Source of the DNA: Chloroflexia bacterium
GTDB taxonomy: Bacteria; Chloroflexota; Chloroflexia; Thermomicrobiales; UBA6265
Assembly: GCA_013698285.1 (NCBI GenBank)
Contig: JACCVE010000289.1
Location: 1-6,542, forward strand
Reading direction: 5' to 3'
DNA length: 6,542 nt
Shown here: positions 1-5,695 of the stretch, one piece after another
Numbering within the stretch: position 1 is the stretch's first letter
Layout of the letters: each line of letters begins with the position of its first letter
Translations under genes and position numbers: made by a program
The notes under the pieces: model-generated
What the model saw: only the letters and a program-made list of their open reading frames with translations
What the model was told of the DNA's origin: nothing
Databases searched by the model: none

Positions 1-389
1 GGTGTGCCCGCCGGGGTCGCGGCGGCCGGGGCGACCGGGCTGGCCGCCGGGGTGCCGGCCGGCGTCAGGCTGGCGATGTCGAGGTCGAGGATCTCCAACA
101 GCGCGGTGCCGGTGTACTCGGGATAGAGGCTGATCTCGTCGTTGATCAGGGCCTCGTGGGCGATGCCGGTGCCGCCCAGGTTCAGGCTCATCTCGACCGG
201 GATGTCCACGTTCTCGAGGAGGGCGCGGTACATCTCGCCGAGGATGTATTGCTCCGTGAAGTTCTTCGAGCCGATGCGGACCGGCTCGCCCTGGGCGCCC
301 GCGACGCGATGCCCGGATAGGGCAGCCGCCCCAAGCACGGGCACGGCGGCCGTGCCCTTGGCAAATGTTCTCCTGGTGATCATGGTCAT
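1..389 (-). CDS. Osmoprotectant (glycine betaine-type) ABC transporter substrate-binding protein, N-terminal part
   Basis: This is the extracytoplasmic binding protein of a quaternary-amine uptake ABC transporter. Only the first 129 codons are in the window; the gene continues past the left edge. The N-terminus carries a twin-arginine motif (TRRTFAK, residues 5-11), then a hydrophobic Ala/Val/Leu stretch and a probable cleavage site near residues 30-33 (VAGA-Q), so Tat export is likely. Mature-domain signatures are IGSKNFTEQYILGE (39-52) and YPEYTGTALLEIL (89-101), both typical of the OpuAC/OsmF/ProX family. From about residue 106 the protein enters an Ala/Pro/Thr/Gly spacer that lasts to the window edge and is not part of the usual family core. 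The ATG at 389 is chosen because GAGGAGG (400-406) lies 10 nt upstream; ATG 383 is a possible alternative. It follows the permease gene by 106 nt and is probably co-transcribed with it. The family is clear; the exact ligand (betaine, choline, carnitine) is not. Confidence 0.9.
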   Translation of the reverse strand, partial: MTMITRRTFAKGTAAVPVLGAAALSGHRVAGAQGEPVRIGSKNFTEQYILGEMYRALLENVDIPVEMSLNLGGTGIAHEALINDEISLYPEYTGTALLEILDLDIASLTPAGTPAASPVAPAAATPAGT

Positions 390-399
390 CGTCTGGTTT

Positions 400-406
400 C
401 CTCCTC
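400..406 (-). promoter_or_regulatory. Shine-Dalgarno site of the binding-protein gene
   Basis: On the minus strand the sequence reads GAGGAGG, 10 nt before the ATG at 389. This is a strong match to the anti-Shine-Dalgarno consensus and supports the chosen start, although the spacing is slightly long. Confidence 0.65.
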
Positions 407-441
407 GGGGATGCCGGGGGACACAATTGCCCTCCCGGTGG

Positions 442-463
442 CCGGGACCGGAGCGGTCCCTGG
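442..463 (-). promoter_or_regulatory. Intercistronic hairpin between permease and binding-protein genes
   Basis: A perfect inverted repeat, GGGACC/GGTCCC with a 5-nt loop, occupies 444-460. It can be lengthened by two more G-C pairs (442-443 with 462-463) across a one-base bulge. It sits in the 106-nt gap between the permease stop (496) and the binding-protein ATG (389). No U-run follows it, so an intrinsic terminator is unlikely. In binding-protein transporters such a hairpin often protects or separately adjusts the level of the binding-protein message; that role is inferred here. Confidence 0.45.
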
Positions 464-495
464 TCTGGCACGCATGGGGCGCGCCAAGCGGTGCC

Positions 496-1137
496 TCACG
501 TGACCGGCGGCGCCAGGACGCGTTCGAGCGTCCCGAAGATGCCCTCGGCCAAGAGTGCCAAGATGGTGACGGGGATCGCCCCGACGAGCAGCAGGCGAGT
601 ATCGAGCAAGGTCAGGCCGCTGGTGATGAAGTTGCCGAGCCCGCCCGCGCCGATGTAGGCGGCGAGGACGGCGCTGGCGATGATCTCGATGCTGGCGGTC
701 CGGACGCCGCCGACGATGACTGGCAGGGCCAGCGGGACCTGGATCTTGGTGAATACCTGGAGCGAGGTCATCCCCATTCCCCGGGCACTCTCGATCACGG
801 CGGTGGAGACGTTGCGCAACCCGGCATCGGTGTTGATGACCAGGGCGGGTCCGGCCAAGACGAAGAGCGCCCAGCGGGCGGTGTCCTCGCCGGGGCCAAG
901 GATCGGGAAGAGGATGAAGAGGAGCGCCAGGCTCGGGATCACGCGGAGGGCGGCGACGCCGGCGACCAAAGACGGCCCGATGCGCCGGCTCCGGGAGACG
1001 ATGACCCCGATCGGGATGAAGACCACCATCGCCAGGAGCAGCGCCGTGGCGCTGAGCCGGACGTGGACCGTCACCGCCCGCCAGAACCGGTCCGGATTGT
1101 CTTGGACGTAGGAGAGCGCGTCTCGCAGCGCGTCCAT
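496..1137 (-). CDS. Osmoprotectant ABC transporter permease (OpuCB/YehW-like)
   Basis: This 213-residue inner-membrane permease belongs to the BPD_transp_1 superfamily and matches the usual length of OpuB/OpuC-type permease subunits. Hydrophobic segments lie around residues 26-48, 54-80, 88-104, 137-165 and 183-204. The ATPase-coupling EAA loop is clear at about 115-145 (IESARGMGMTSLQVF, then IQVPLALPVIVGG), and the family-typical YIGAGGLGNFI follows at 161-171. The segment VINTDAGLRNVSTAVIE before the loop also matches the osmoprotectant subfamily. The ATG at 1137 is supported by GAGAGGG (1144-1150) with a 6-nt spacer. It is the first clear gene of a transporter operon followed by the binding protein. 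No ATPase or second permease gene is in the window. The substrate is inferred from the neighbour to be glycine betaine, choline, carnitine or a similar osmolyte. Confidence 0.93.
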   Translation of the reverse strand: MDALRDALSYVQDNPDRFWRAVTVHVRLSATALLLAMVVFIPIGVIVSRSRRIGPSLVAGVAALRVIPSLALLFILFPILGPGEDTARWALFVLAGPALVINTDAGLRNVSTAVIESARGMGMTSLQVFTKIQVPLALPVIVGGVRTASIEIIASAVLAAYIGAGGLGNFITSGLTLLDTRLLLVGAIPVTILALLAEGIFGTLERVLAPPVT

Positions 1138-1161
1138 CGGAGACCCTCTCGCCAGGCCAGG

Positions 1162-1195
1162 GATTCCCCGCCGCGACGGGGCCAGCCATGGAATC
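1162..1195 (-). promoter_or_regulatory. Leader hairpin upstream of the permease gene
   Basis: CCCCG (1166-1170) and CGGGG (1177-1181) form a stem with a 6-nt loop. Alternative or extended pairing is possible between GATTCC (1162-1167) and GGAATC (1190-1195). On the transcript the hairpin ends about 11 nt before the permease Shine-Dalgarno (1144-1150), a position where it could affect ribosome access or mRNA stability. It has no U-tract, and no known riboswitch is recognised. This is structure seen in sequence only; the function is not established. Confidence 0.3.
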
Positions 1196-1197
1196 GC

Positions 1198-1305
1198 CTA
1201 CCACCCTATCCGGCCCGCCAGAGCGCCCGCGAGCGTCCGCCGTGCCGTCACCGCCGCGTCGCACATTAGGTGCCCTCGCCCGTGATCCGGTGACACGGCC
1301 GGCAT
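1198..1305 (-). CDS. Possible small ORF (35 aa) ahead of the transporter operon
   Basis: An open frame of 35 codons plus TAG starts at ATG 1305 in the gap between the ketosynthase and permease genes. It is preceded by a consensus AAGGAG Shine-Dalgarno with a 7-nt spacer (CTAAGGAGCATCGCCATG), better than those of several real genes here. The predicted peptide begins MPAVSPDHGRGHLMCDAAV and ends ALAGRIGW. It is basic, with no clear membrane segment or domain, and matches nothing I recognise. It stops 60 nt before the permease start, so it could be a leader peptide or an unannotated small protein. Most GC-rich open frames of this size are chance, so it is reported only because of the ribosome site and placement. 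Confidence 0.25.
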   Translation of the reverse strand: MPAVSPDHGRGHLMCDAAVTARRTLAGALAGRIGW

Positions 1306-1353
1306 GGCGATGCTCCTTAGGGCCGGGTCAGGCCGGGACTGGAGGTAGGGGTG

Positions 1354-1386
1354 CGGACGGGGCCGTCGTGGCGGTCCGGTCCGGTC
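1354..1386 (-). other. Post-ketosynthase hairpin and CGGTC tandem repeat
   Basis: Directly after the ketosynthase stop (1389-1391) there is a threefold tandem CGGTC (1372-1386 on the plus strand, GACCG on the message). The adjacent bases can fold: CGGAC (1354-1358) pairs with GTCCG (1375-1379), or a tight GACGG/CCGTC dyad forms at 1356-1367. This could mark the 3' end of the biosynthetic operon, but there is no U-run and it does not qualify as a standard intrinsic terminator. Confidence 0.25.
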
Positions 1387-1388
1387 GC

Positions 1389-2645
1389 CTACGCCGCCCC
1401 GAGGACCAGGCTGGCGTTGATGCCGCCGAAGCCGAACGAATTCTTGAGCAGGGAGCGGATCTCGGCGTCGCGGCCGCCGGGGGGCGTCACGGCCATGTCG
1501 CAGGCGGGGTCCTGCTCGGCCAGGTTGGCGGTGCCGGGCAGGTGGCCATTGGTCATGGCCAAGACGCCGATCGCCGTCTCGATCGCGCCGGTCGCTCCCA
1601 GGGCGTGCCCGTGGAGCCCCTTGGTGCCGCTGACCTCGATGTCGTCGGCGTGGTCCCCGAGGGCCAGCCGGATCGCCCGGCACTCGGTCGAGTCGTTGAG
1701 CACGGTCGAGGACGCGTGGGCGTAGACGTGGCCGATCTCGGCCGGGGGCAGCCCCGCGTCGTCGAGGGCGGCGGTGATCGCCCGGGCGGCGCGGGAACCG
1801 TCTGGCCGGGGGGCGGTCATGTGGTGGGCATCGTTGGTGGTGGCGTAGCCGAGGACACGCCCGTAGACCGTTGCACCGCGGGCGCGGGCGTGATCCTCGG
1901 CCTCCAGGACGAGCATCGTGCCGCCCTCGGCCATCACGAAGCCGTCCCGGCCGGCGTCGAACGGACGGCTGGCAGTGCCCGGGTCGTCGTTGCGGGTGCT
2001 GAGGACCCGGATCAGGGCGAAGGCGCCGAAGGTCAGCGGGGCCAGCGGGGCCTCGATGCCCCCGGCCAGCATCGCGTCGACCTCGCCGGATCGGATCAGG
2101 CGGGCGGCCTCGCCGATGGCGATCAGGCCACTGGCACACGAGTTGGCGTTGGCGACCGATGGGCCGCTGAGGCCGAACTCGATCGCGACATTGCTGGCCG
2201 AAGCACCGCCGAACACCGACAGGGCCAGCATCGGGCTGACAGCGCGGAGACCGCCCTTCATATAGGCCACGTGCTGCTCCTCGGCGAAGGCGACGCCGCC
2301 GAGGGCAGAACCGGTGTAGATCCCCATCCCGGTCCGCTCGATCTCGGCGGCGGTCAGGCCGGAGTCGGCGATCGCCATCTGGGAGCAGGCCAGCGCCAAT
2401 TGGGAGAAGCGGTCGAGCCGGTGGGCCTTCTTCGGATTCATGAAATCCAGTGGCTCGAACTCGACCTCGGCGGCGATCCGGGCACCGAACGGGGACGAGT
2501 CGAAGGCCCGGATGGGACCGACCGCCGAAACGCCCCGTCGGACGCCGTCCCAGAGAGCTTCAGCCCCATTTCCAATTGGGGTAATCGGGCCGATCCCCGT
2601 GATCACGACCTGCCGATTGTCCCGTCCGTGCTCACTCGCCCGCAT
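1389..2645 (-). CDS. Beta-ketoacyl-ACP synthase, FabF (KAS II) type
   Basis: This 418-residue thiolase-fold ketosynthase would perform decarboxylative Claisen condensation of an acyl chain with a malonyl-type extender on a carrier protein. It has full FabF length and opens with the family signature VVITGIGPITPIGNG (13-27). The catalytic triad is intact: Cys170 in NSCASG, His310 in YAHASSTVLND and His347 in GTKGLHGHALGATGA, with the conserved Lys342 five residues before the last His. The gatekeeper loop GFGG is at 405-408. Deviations from housekeeping FabF include AHASST for the usual AHGTST, NSCASG for TACATG, and His345 inside the KxxxGH-type motif. The ATG at 2645 is chosen because GAGAGGG (2651-2657) precedes it with a 5-nt spacer and the domain starts about 12 residues later. 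The gene lies 58 nt after the SRPBCC gene and is last in the four-gene set. Its context suggests a specialised lipid or polyketide role rather than bulk fatty-acid synthesis. No ACP or chain-length-factor gene is visible nearby. Confidence 0.93.
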   Translation of the reverse strand: MRASEHGRDNRQVVITGIGPITPIGNGAEALWDGVRRGVSAVGPIRAFDSSPFGARIAAEVEFEPLDFMNPKKAHRLDRFSQLALACSQMAIADSGLTAAEIERTGMGIYTGSALGGVAFAEEQHVAYMKGGLRAVSPMLALSVFGGASASNVAIEFGLSGPSVANANSCASGLIAIGEAARLIRSGEVDAMLAGGIEAPLAPLTFGAFALIRVLSTRNDDPGTASRPFDAGRDGFVMAEGGTMLVLEAEDHARARGATVYGRVLGYATTNDAHHMTAPRPDGSRAARAITAALDDAGLPPAEIGHVYAHASSTVLNDSTECRAIRLALGDHADDIEVSGTKGLHGHALGATGAIETAIGVLAMTNGHLPGTANLAEQDPACDMAVTPPGGRDAEIRSLLKNSFGFGGINASLVLGAA

Positions 2646-2703
2646 CGTGTCCCTCTCTCCATCGGTGTGAAGGTGCGTCGTCGTCACCCCGGCGCCAAGC
2701 GGC

Positions 2704-3192
2704 CTACCCCGCCCCGCGGCGCTCGGCCTCGACCGTGTCTTCGACCAGGTCCTTGATCGTCTGTAATGTCTTCCCGGCGATGTAGCCGACGAAGTGGGGA
2801 CCGATGATCCGCTCCGCGACCAGGCCGCCGATCGGCGTCGCCCCGATGAGGGGCCACGCGGGCCGGAAATCGTGCCGGATCGTGACGAGGACCTCGTCCG
2901 GCGTGGGCACAAAGGTCCAATCCACATCCATCCCGCGCGTCACGCCCCAGATATGGTGGTACCCGATCACCGGCGTCGGACCGCTCCGGTCGATGGTCTG
3001 GATCGCGCGCCACTTGACCGGGATCCGGTCCCGCCGGGCGGCCATCTCGACGGTCTTCCGATCCCCGCCGCCTTCGAGCAGCGTCACCCACCGGTAGTGG
3101 GGCAGGATCTCCGGCCAGCGTTCGATGTCTGCCGCGAGGCTGACGATCCGGTCGAGGTCGCCCCGCATGGCGACGGTGTTCTCGGTGTGCAC
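2704..3192 (-). CDS. SRPBCC family protein (polyketide cyclase/aromatase-like)
   Basis: This 162-residue protein has the START/Bet v1-like helix-grip fold pattern. It shows an early helix with the signature IERWPEILPHYRWVTLLE (23-40), a run of alternating beta strands rich in aromatic residues (WRAIQTIDRS, 61-70; DVDWTFVP, 89-96; VLVTIRHDFRP, 101-111), and a long C-terminal helix around 133-157. The family includes polyketide aromatases/cyclases and Coq10-type quinone or lipid binders that hold hydrophobic intermediates in a cavity; catalytic residues vary and cannot be assigned here. The start is GTG 3192, supported by AGAGGAG ending 5 nt upstream; no better ATG exists near the domain start. 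It sits 121 nt after the flavoprotein gene and 58 nt before the ketosynthase gene. Association with a ketosynthase favours a polyketide- or lipid-ring role, but a simple lipid-binding chaperone is equally possible. Confidence 0.85.
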   Translation of the reverse strand: MHTENTVAMRGDLDRIVSLAADIERWPEILPHYRWVTLLEGGGDRKTVEMAARRDRIPVKWRAIQTIDRSGPTPVIGYHHIWGVTRGMDVDWTFVPTPDEVLVTIRHDFRPAWPLIGATPIGGLVAERIIGPHFVGYIAGKTLQTIKDLVEDTVEAERRGAG

Positions 3193-3230
3193 GTCGTCTC
3201 CTCTGCCCTGCCGTGGTCGACTGGGGAGGA

Positions 3231-3236
3231 ATCATA
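3231..3236 (-). promoter_or_regulatory. Possible internal -10 element before the SRPBCC gene
   Basis: The minus strand reads TATGAT, a 5/6 match to the sigma-70 -10 box, in the 121-nt gap after the flavoprotein gene. Its predicted start site would give a leader of about 30 nt for the GTG at 3192. No good -35 hexamer lies 16-18 nt upstream (CACCAC at 17 nt) and there is no extended -10 TG, so it is weak evidence for separate expression of the SRPBCC and ketosynthase genes. Confidence 0.25.
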
Positions 3237-3313
3237 CCGCCCGGGCATGGGCCGTGGTGTCGCCGGGTCACACCGGCCGGACCGGCGGCGACGCGAAAGT
3301 CGTCTCATCGCGT

Positions 3314-4600
3314 TCAGGGACGCAGGAGCCGGGCCAGGAAGAGGGGGGACAGGGCGGGCGCGGCGGGACCGATGTTGCCCAGCACACTGGCCAATTGCCG
3401 CCCCAGGGCCGCTCGCTCGTCGAGGCGCCGGGTGACGTAGTCCATCAGCGGCGGCTGGTGGATGAATCCCTGCACGATCCAGCAGACGGCCCCCTTGGCG
3501 GTGAACACCCGCCGCCGGGCGGCGCCGTACGGAACCAGTGATCGTACCGTCACCTCGCCCCGGCGCAGGGCGGCGCTGGCGACCGGTGCGGCCAGCTCGG
3601 CGGCCCGCAGTGCGGCGTAGATGCCTTCGCCGGTGAACGGGTCGAGGAACGAGGCCGCGTCCCCGACCAGCAGGTAGCCATCCCCGGCGACCCGCGTCGC
3701 CCGGTGGGCCATCGGGCCGATGCCCCGGACGGTGCCCTCCATGGTGGCCCCGGCCAATCGCCCGGCCATCCTGGGCAGGCTGGCGATCCCGGCCTCGAAG
3801 TAGGCGAGTGTCCCGCCGTCGCGGGCCGCCACCCGCCGGGCGGGGGACACGAAGGCGACATTGGTCAGGCCGTCCTCCAGCGGGGCCAGGCCGCCGTAGC
3901 CGCCCCGGCCGACGTGCATCTCGCCGAACCGGTCCAGCCCGGTCACGCCCCGGTAGTGGGCGACGAGGCCGGTCTGCTCGAGCACGGACGGCGAGGCGTC
4001 GATGCCTAACGCGCGGGTGACGACCGAGTGCCGGCCGTCGGCACCGACCACCAGGCGGGCGCGGATCGTTTGCCGGGTGCCGTCGATCGTCACCTCGACG
4101 CCGCGCACCACGCCCCCTTCGATGAGCAGGCCCCGGACATGGGCGCCCTCGACCACGGTTGCCCCGGCCGCGGCGGCCCGCCGGAGCAGCAGGTGGTCGA
4201 GGCGGTAGCGGGAGAGGCCCAGGGCCGTGCGGCCCGCCTCGACCCCGTCGTAGTCGGCCAGGAATGACCGGCCGCCGGGGGCAAAGACGCGCATCGCGGC
4301 CATCCGGTGCGGGCCCAGGGCATCGATCTCGGCCATCGCGCCGAGGCGCTCGAGGACGGCCACCCCACCGGGGTTGATGTATTCGGAGCACGCCTTGTGG
4401 CGCGGGAACCGGGCCTTGTCCAGGATCAGGACCTCGTGCCCCATCTCCGCCAGCAGCGCGGCGGTCGCGCTGCCGCCCGGCCCACCCCCGACGACGATCA
4501 CCTCGACGTCGGCGGGGACACCGGCGACGATACGGCCACGGCCGGATCGGCTGGCGGACAGGATGTCGTCCGCCTCGCTCGATGCTGCCAGGGTCGTCAC
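3314..4600 (-). CDS. FAD-dependent oxidoreductase, geranylgeranyl reductase/UbiH-like
   Basis: This 428-residue group A flavoprotein would reduce isoprenoid or other double bonds, or hydroxylate an aromatic ring; sequence alone does not decide which. FAD-binding motifs are all present: the Rossmann GxGxxG in VIVVGGGPGGSATAALL (34-50), the acidic residue after the second strand (LILDKARFPRHKAC, 58-71), the DG motif in VVGADGRHSVV (184-194), and the GD motif in YLLVGDAASFLDPFTGEGI (309-327). The C-terminal segment, ending SPLFLARLLRP, resembles flavoproteins found next to type III polyketide synthases and UbiE-like methyltransferases. The start is GTG 4600: it overlaps the methyltransferase stop in a GTGA (4597-4600) and has GGAGGA six to seven nt upstream. 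This leaves about 32 residues before the Rossmann strand. The overlap implies translational coupling to the methyltransferase. The closest reading is a tailoring oxidoreductase for a ketosynthase-derived or quinone-like product. Confidence 0.9.
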   Translation of the reverse strand: MTTLAASSEADDILSASRSGRGRIVAGVPADVEVIVVGGGPGGSATAALLAEMGHEVLILDKARFPRHKACSEYINPGGVAVLERLGAMAEIDALGPHRMAAMRVFAPGGRSFLADYDGVEAGRTALGLSRYRLDHLLLRRAAAAGATVVEGAHVRGLLIEGGVVRGVEVTIDGTRQTIRARLVVGADGRHSVVTRALGIDASPSVLEQTGLVAHYRGVTGLDRFGEMHVGRGGYGGLAPLEDGLTNVAFVSPARRVAARDGGTLAYFEAGIASLPRMAGRLAGATMEGTVRGIGPMAHRATRVAGDGYLLVGDAASFLDPFTGEGIYAALRAAELAAPVASAALRRGEVTVRSLVPYGAARRRVFTAKGAVCWIVQGFIHQPPLMDYVTRRLDERAALGRQLASVLGNIGPAAPALSPLFLARLLRP

Positions 4601-5328
4601 CGCGATTCCTCCGGGCGGTGCCAGACCGCCGTCATCCGGAACAACCAGTGCCGTCGCACGGTCGCCCCGGCAATCCCGGCCGCATCGAGGAGGCCGCGCA
4701 GTTCGGCCGGGGTATAGGCGCGGAGGACCGAGAGCGGCATGTCGTTGAGCGTCAGCCGGTTGCGGGTGGCGAGGTGAGAGGAGACCCAGGCCGCCAGGTG
4801 ACCGGGACGGCTCCGGGTGATGTCGTTGAGGACGAAGCCGGTCCGGGCCAGGCGGGCCATCTCCCGCGGCACCGCGACGGCCTCGTCCGGGGTGAAGTGG
4901 TGGAGGGCGAGGGCACAGAGGACGATATCGACCGACCGGTCGGGCAGCGGCACGGCGCGGGCGTCGTAGGTGGCGAAGGACACCCCGGGCCAGGCCGCGA
5001 GGTGGTCCCGGGCCTCGGCCAGGATGGCGGGGGAGAGGTCGCTGGCGATCATCTCGACCTCCCGTCCCGTTCGCTCCGCCCAGCGCAGCACCGCGGCGGG
5101 GATGTCGCCCGAGCCGGTGGCCAGGTCGAGGACGACCAGCGGGCGGTCCGCCGGGACGCGCTCTGCCATGCTCGGGAGGGCCCGCATCGTCGCCTGGGTG
5201 CCCCCGGCCAGGCGGTTGACGCGCCGGATATCACGCAGGTTGGCCGCCAGTTCCACACCGTCGAGGTCGATCCCGTCGAGCAACTCGTCCCGTTCGACCC
5301 GGTGAGGCAGGATCCACCGCTGGACCAT
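4597..5328 (-). CDS. Class I SAM-dependent methyltransferase
   Basis: This 243-residue Rossmann-fold methyltransferase would transfer a methyl group from S-adenosylmethionine to a small-molecule acceptor. Motif I is VVLDLATGSGDIPAAVL (65-81), motif II is MIASDLSP with the ribose-binding Asp98 region (93-100), and the post-motif segment DARAVPLPDRSVDIVLCAL (122-140) followed by HHF fits the UbiE/Methyltransf_11 group. The N-terminal element ELLDGIDLDGVELAANL, then RRVNRLAGG, is typical of methyltransferases paired with FAD oxidoreductases in quinone or type III PKS loci. ATG 5328 is preferred because homologous proteins usually begin shortly before the RPELLD-like motif, but its ribosome site is weak. 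GTG 5382 has GGGGGA about 6 nt upstream and is a fair alternative; ATG 5436 would lie on a candidate -10 box. It overlaps the flavoprotein gene by 4 nt and is the first gene of the set. Confidence 0.87.
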   Translation of the reverse strand: MVQRWILPHRVERDELLDGIDLDGVELAANLRDIRRVNRLAGGTQATMRALPSMAERVPADRPLVVLDLATGSGDIPAAVLRWAERTGREVEMIASDLSPAILAEARDHLAAWPGVSFATYDARAVPLPDRSVDIVLCALALHHFTPDEAVAVPREMARLARTGFVLNDITRSRPGHLAAWVSSHLATRNRLTLNDMPLSVLRAYTPAELRGLLDAAGIAGATVRRHWLFRMTAVWHRPEESR

Positions 5329-5442
5329 CGAGGCCACCCGCGGCACCCGGCCCCATCCGACTCGCGGTCGAGAACGGTCCACGGTCCATCCCCCGAGACG
5401 GGCGACACCTGCGACGATGCCTGACGGTCGAAACATGGCCCC

Positions 5443-5471
5443 ACCATACGCCCGTGCCGCGGTGGTAGCAA
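5443..5471 (-). promoter_or_regulatory. Candidate sigma-70-type promoter for the methyltransferase operon
   Basis: On the minus strand TTGCTA (5466-5471) and TATGGT (5443-5448) match the -35 and -10 consensus at 4 of 6 positions each and are separated by exactly 17 nt. Transcription would begin around 5435, leaving a leader of about 50 nt to GTG 5382 or about 105 nt to ATG 5328. The site lies where the first gene of the run should be promoted. A flanking CCACC/GGTGG dyad (5441-5445 and 5461-5465) could be an operator. The match is moderate and this is prediction only. Confidence 0.35.
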
Positions 5472-5577
5472 GCGCGCCCGATACCGTGAGGAACGGTCGC
5501 GACCACGCGACGCGGCCGACCGGGCCCGGCATCGCACCGAGATGGCGGCTGATCTGACGACGGCGACGCCGGTCCCG

Positions 5578-5594
5578 CCACGTGTCGCGCGTGG
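5578..5594. repeat. Hairpin CCACGTG-TCG-CGCGTGG flanked by GGTCCC direct repeats
   Basis: A 7-bp stem (one G-T pair) with a 3-nt loop, flanked on both sides by GGTCCC (5571-5576 and 5593-5598). No T-run follows on either strand, so a standard terminator is not supported. The function is unknown. Confidence 0.35.
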
Positions 5595-5640
5595 TCCCGG
5601 CCCCTCAGGACGCCGCTCCCTCACCTCCCGCGTCCGCCCG

Positions 5641-5657
5641 GCGTCGCGGATCGACGC
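5641..5657. repeat. Perfect inverted repeat GCGTCG/CGACGC
   Basis: Six perfect base pairs (5641-5646 with 5652-5657) enclose a 5-nt loop. It lies in non-coding DNA upstream of the methyltransferase operon. It could be a protein-binding dyad or RNA hairpin, and no T-tract suggests termination. Dyads of this size are fairly common in GC-rich DNA. Confidence 0.3.
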
Positions 5658-5695
5658 GCTGCTCGGTCCCTCCGCCGTCGATCATCGCCTCGCCC

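Noticed and set aside
142..1269. Long plus-strand open frame opposite the permease and binding-protein genes
   Set aside because: Its translation is Arg/Asp/Gly-rich with no domain, and it mirrors a clear permease gene on the other strand. It is a typical GC-rich shadow frame.
1280..1298. CCGTG/CACGG inverted repeat
   Set aside because: It is a five-base dyad with a 9-nt spacer inside the possible small ORF, too weak to support a regulatory call.
1188..2756. Plus-strand 522-codon open frame opposite the ketosynthase
   Set aside because: The minus strand has an unmistakable FabF-type enzyme with all catalytic residues. The opposing translation is low-complexity Gly/Ala/Asp with no motif.
2646..2927. 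Upstream extension of the ketosynthase frame
   Set aside because: The extra residues lie outside the family, overlap the SRPBCC gene and have no ribosome site, whereas ATG 2645 has a good one.
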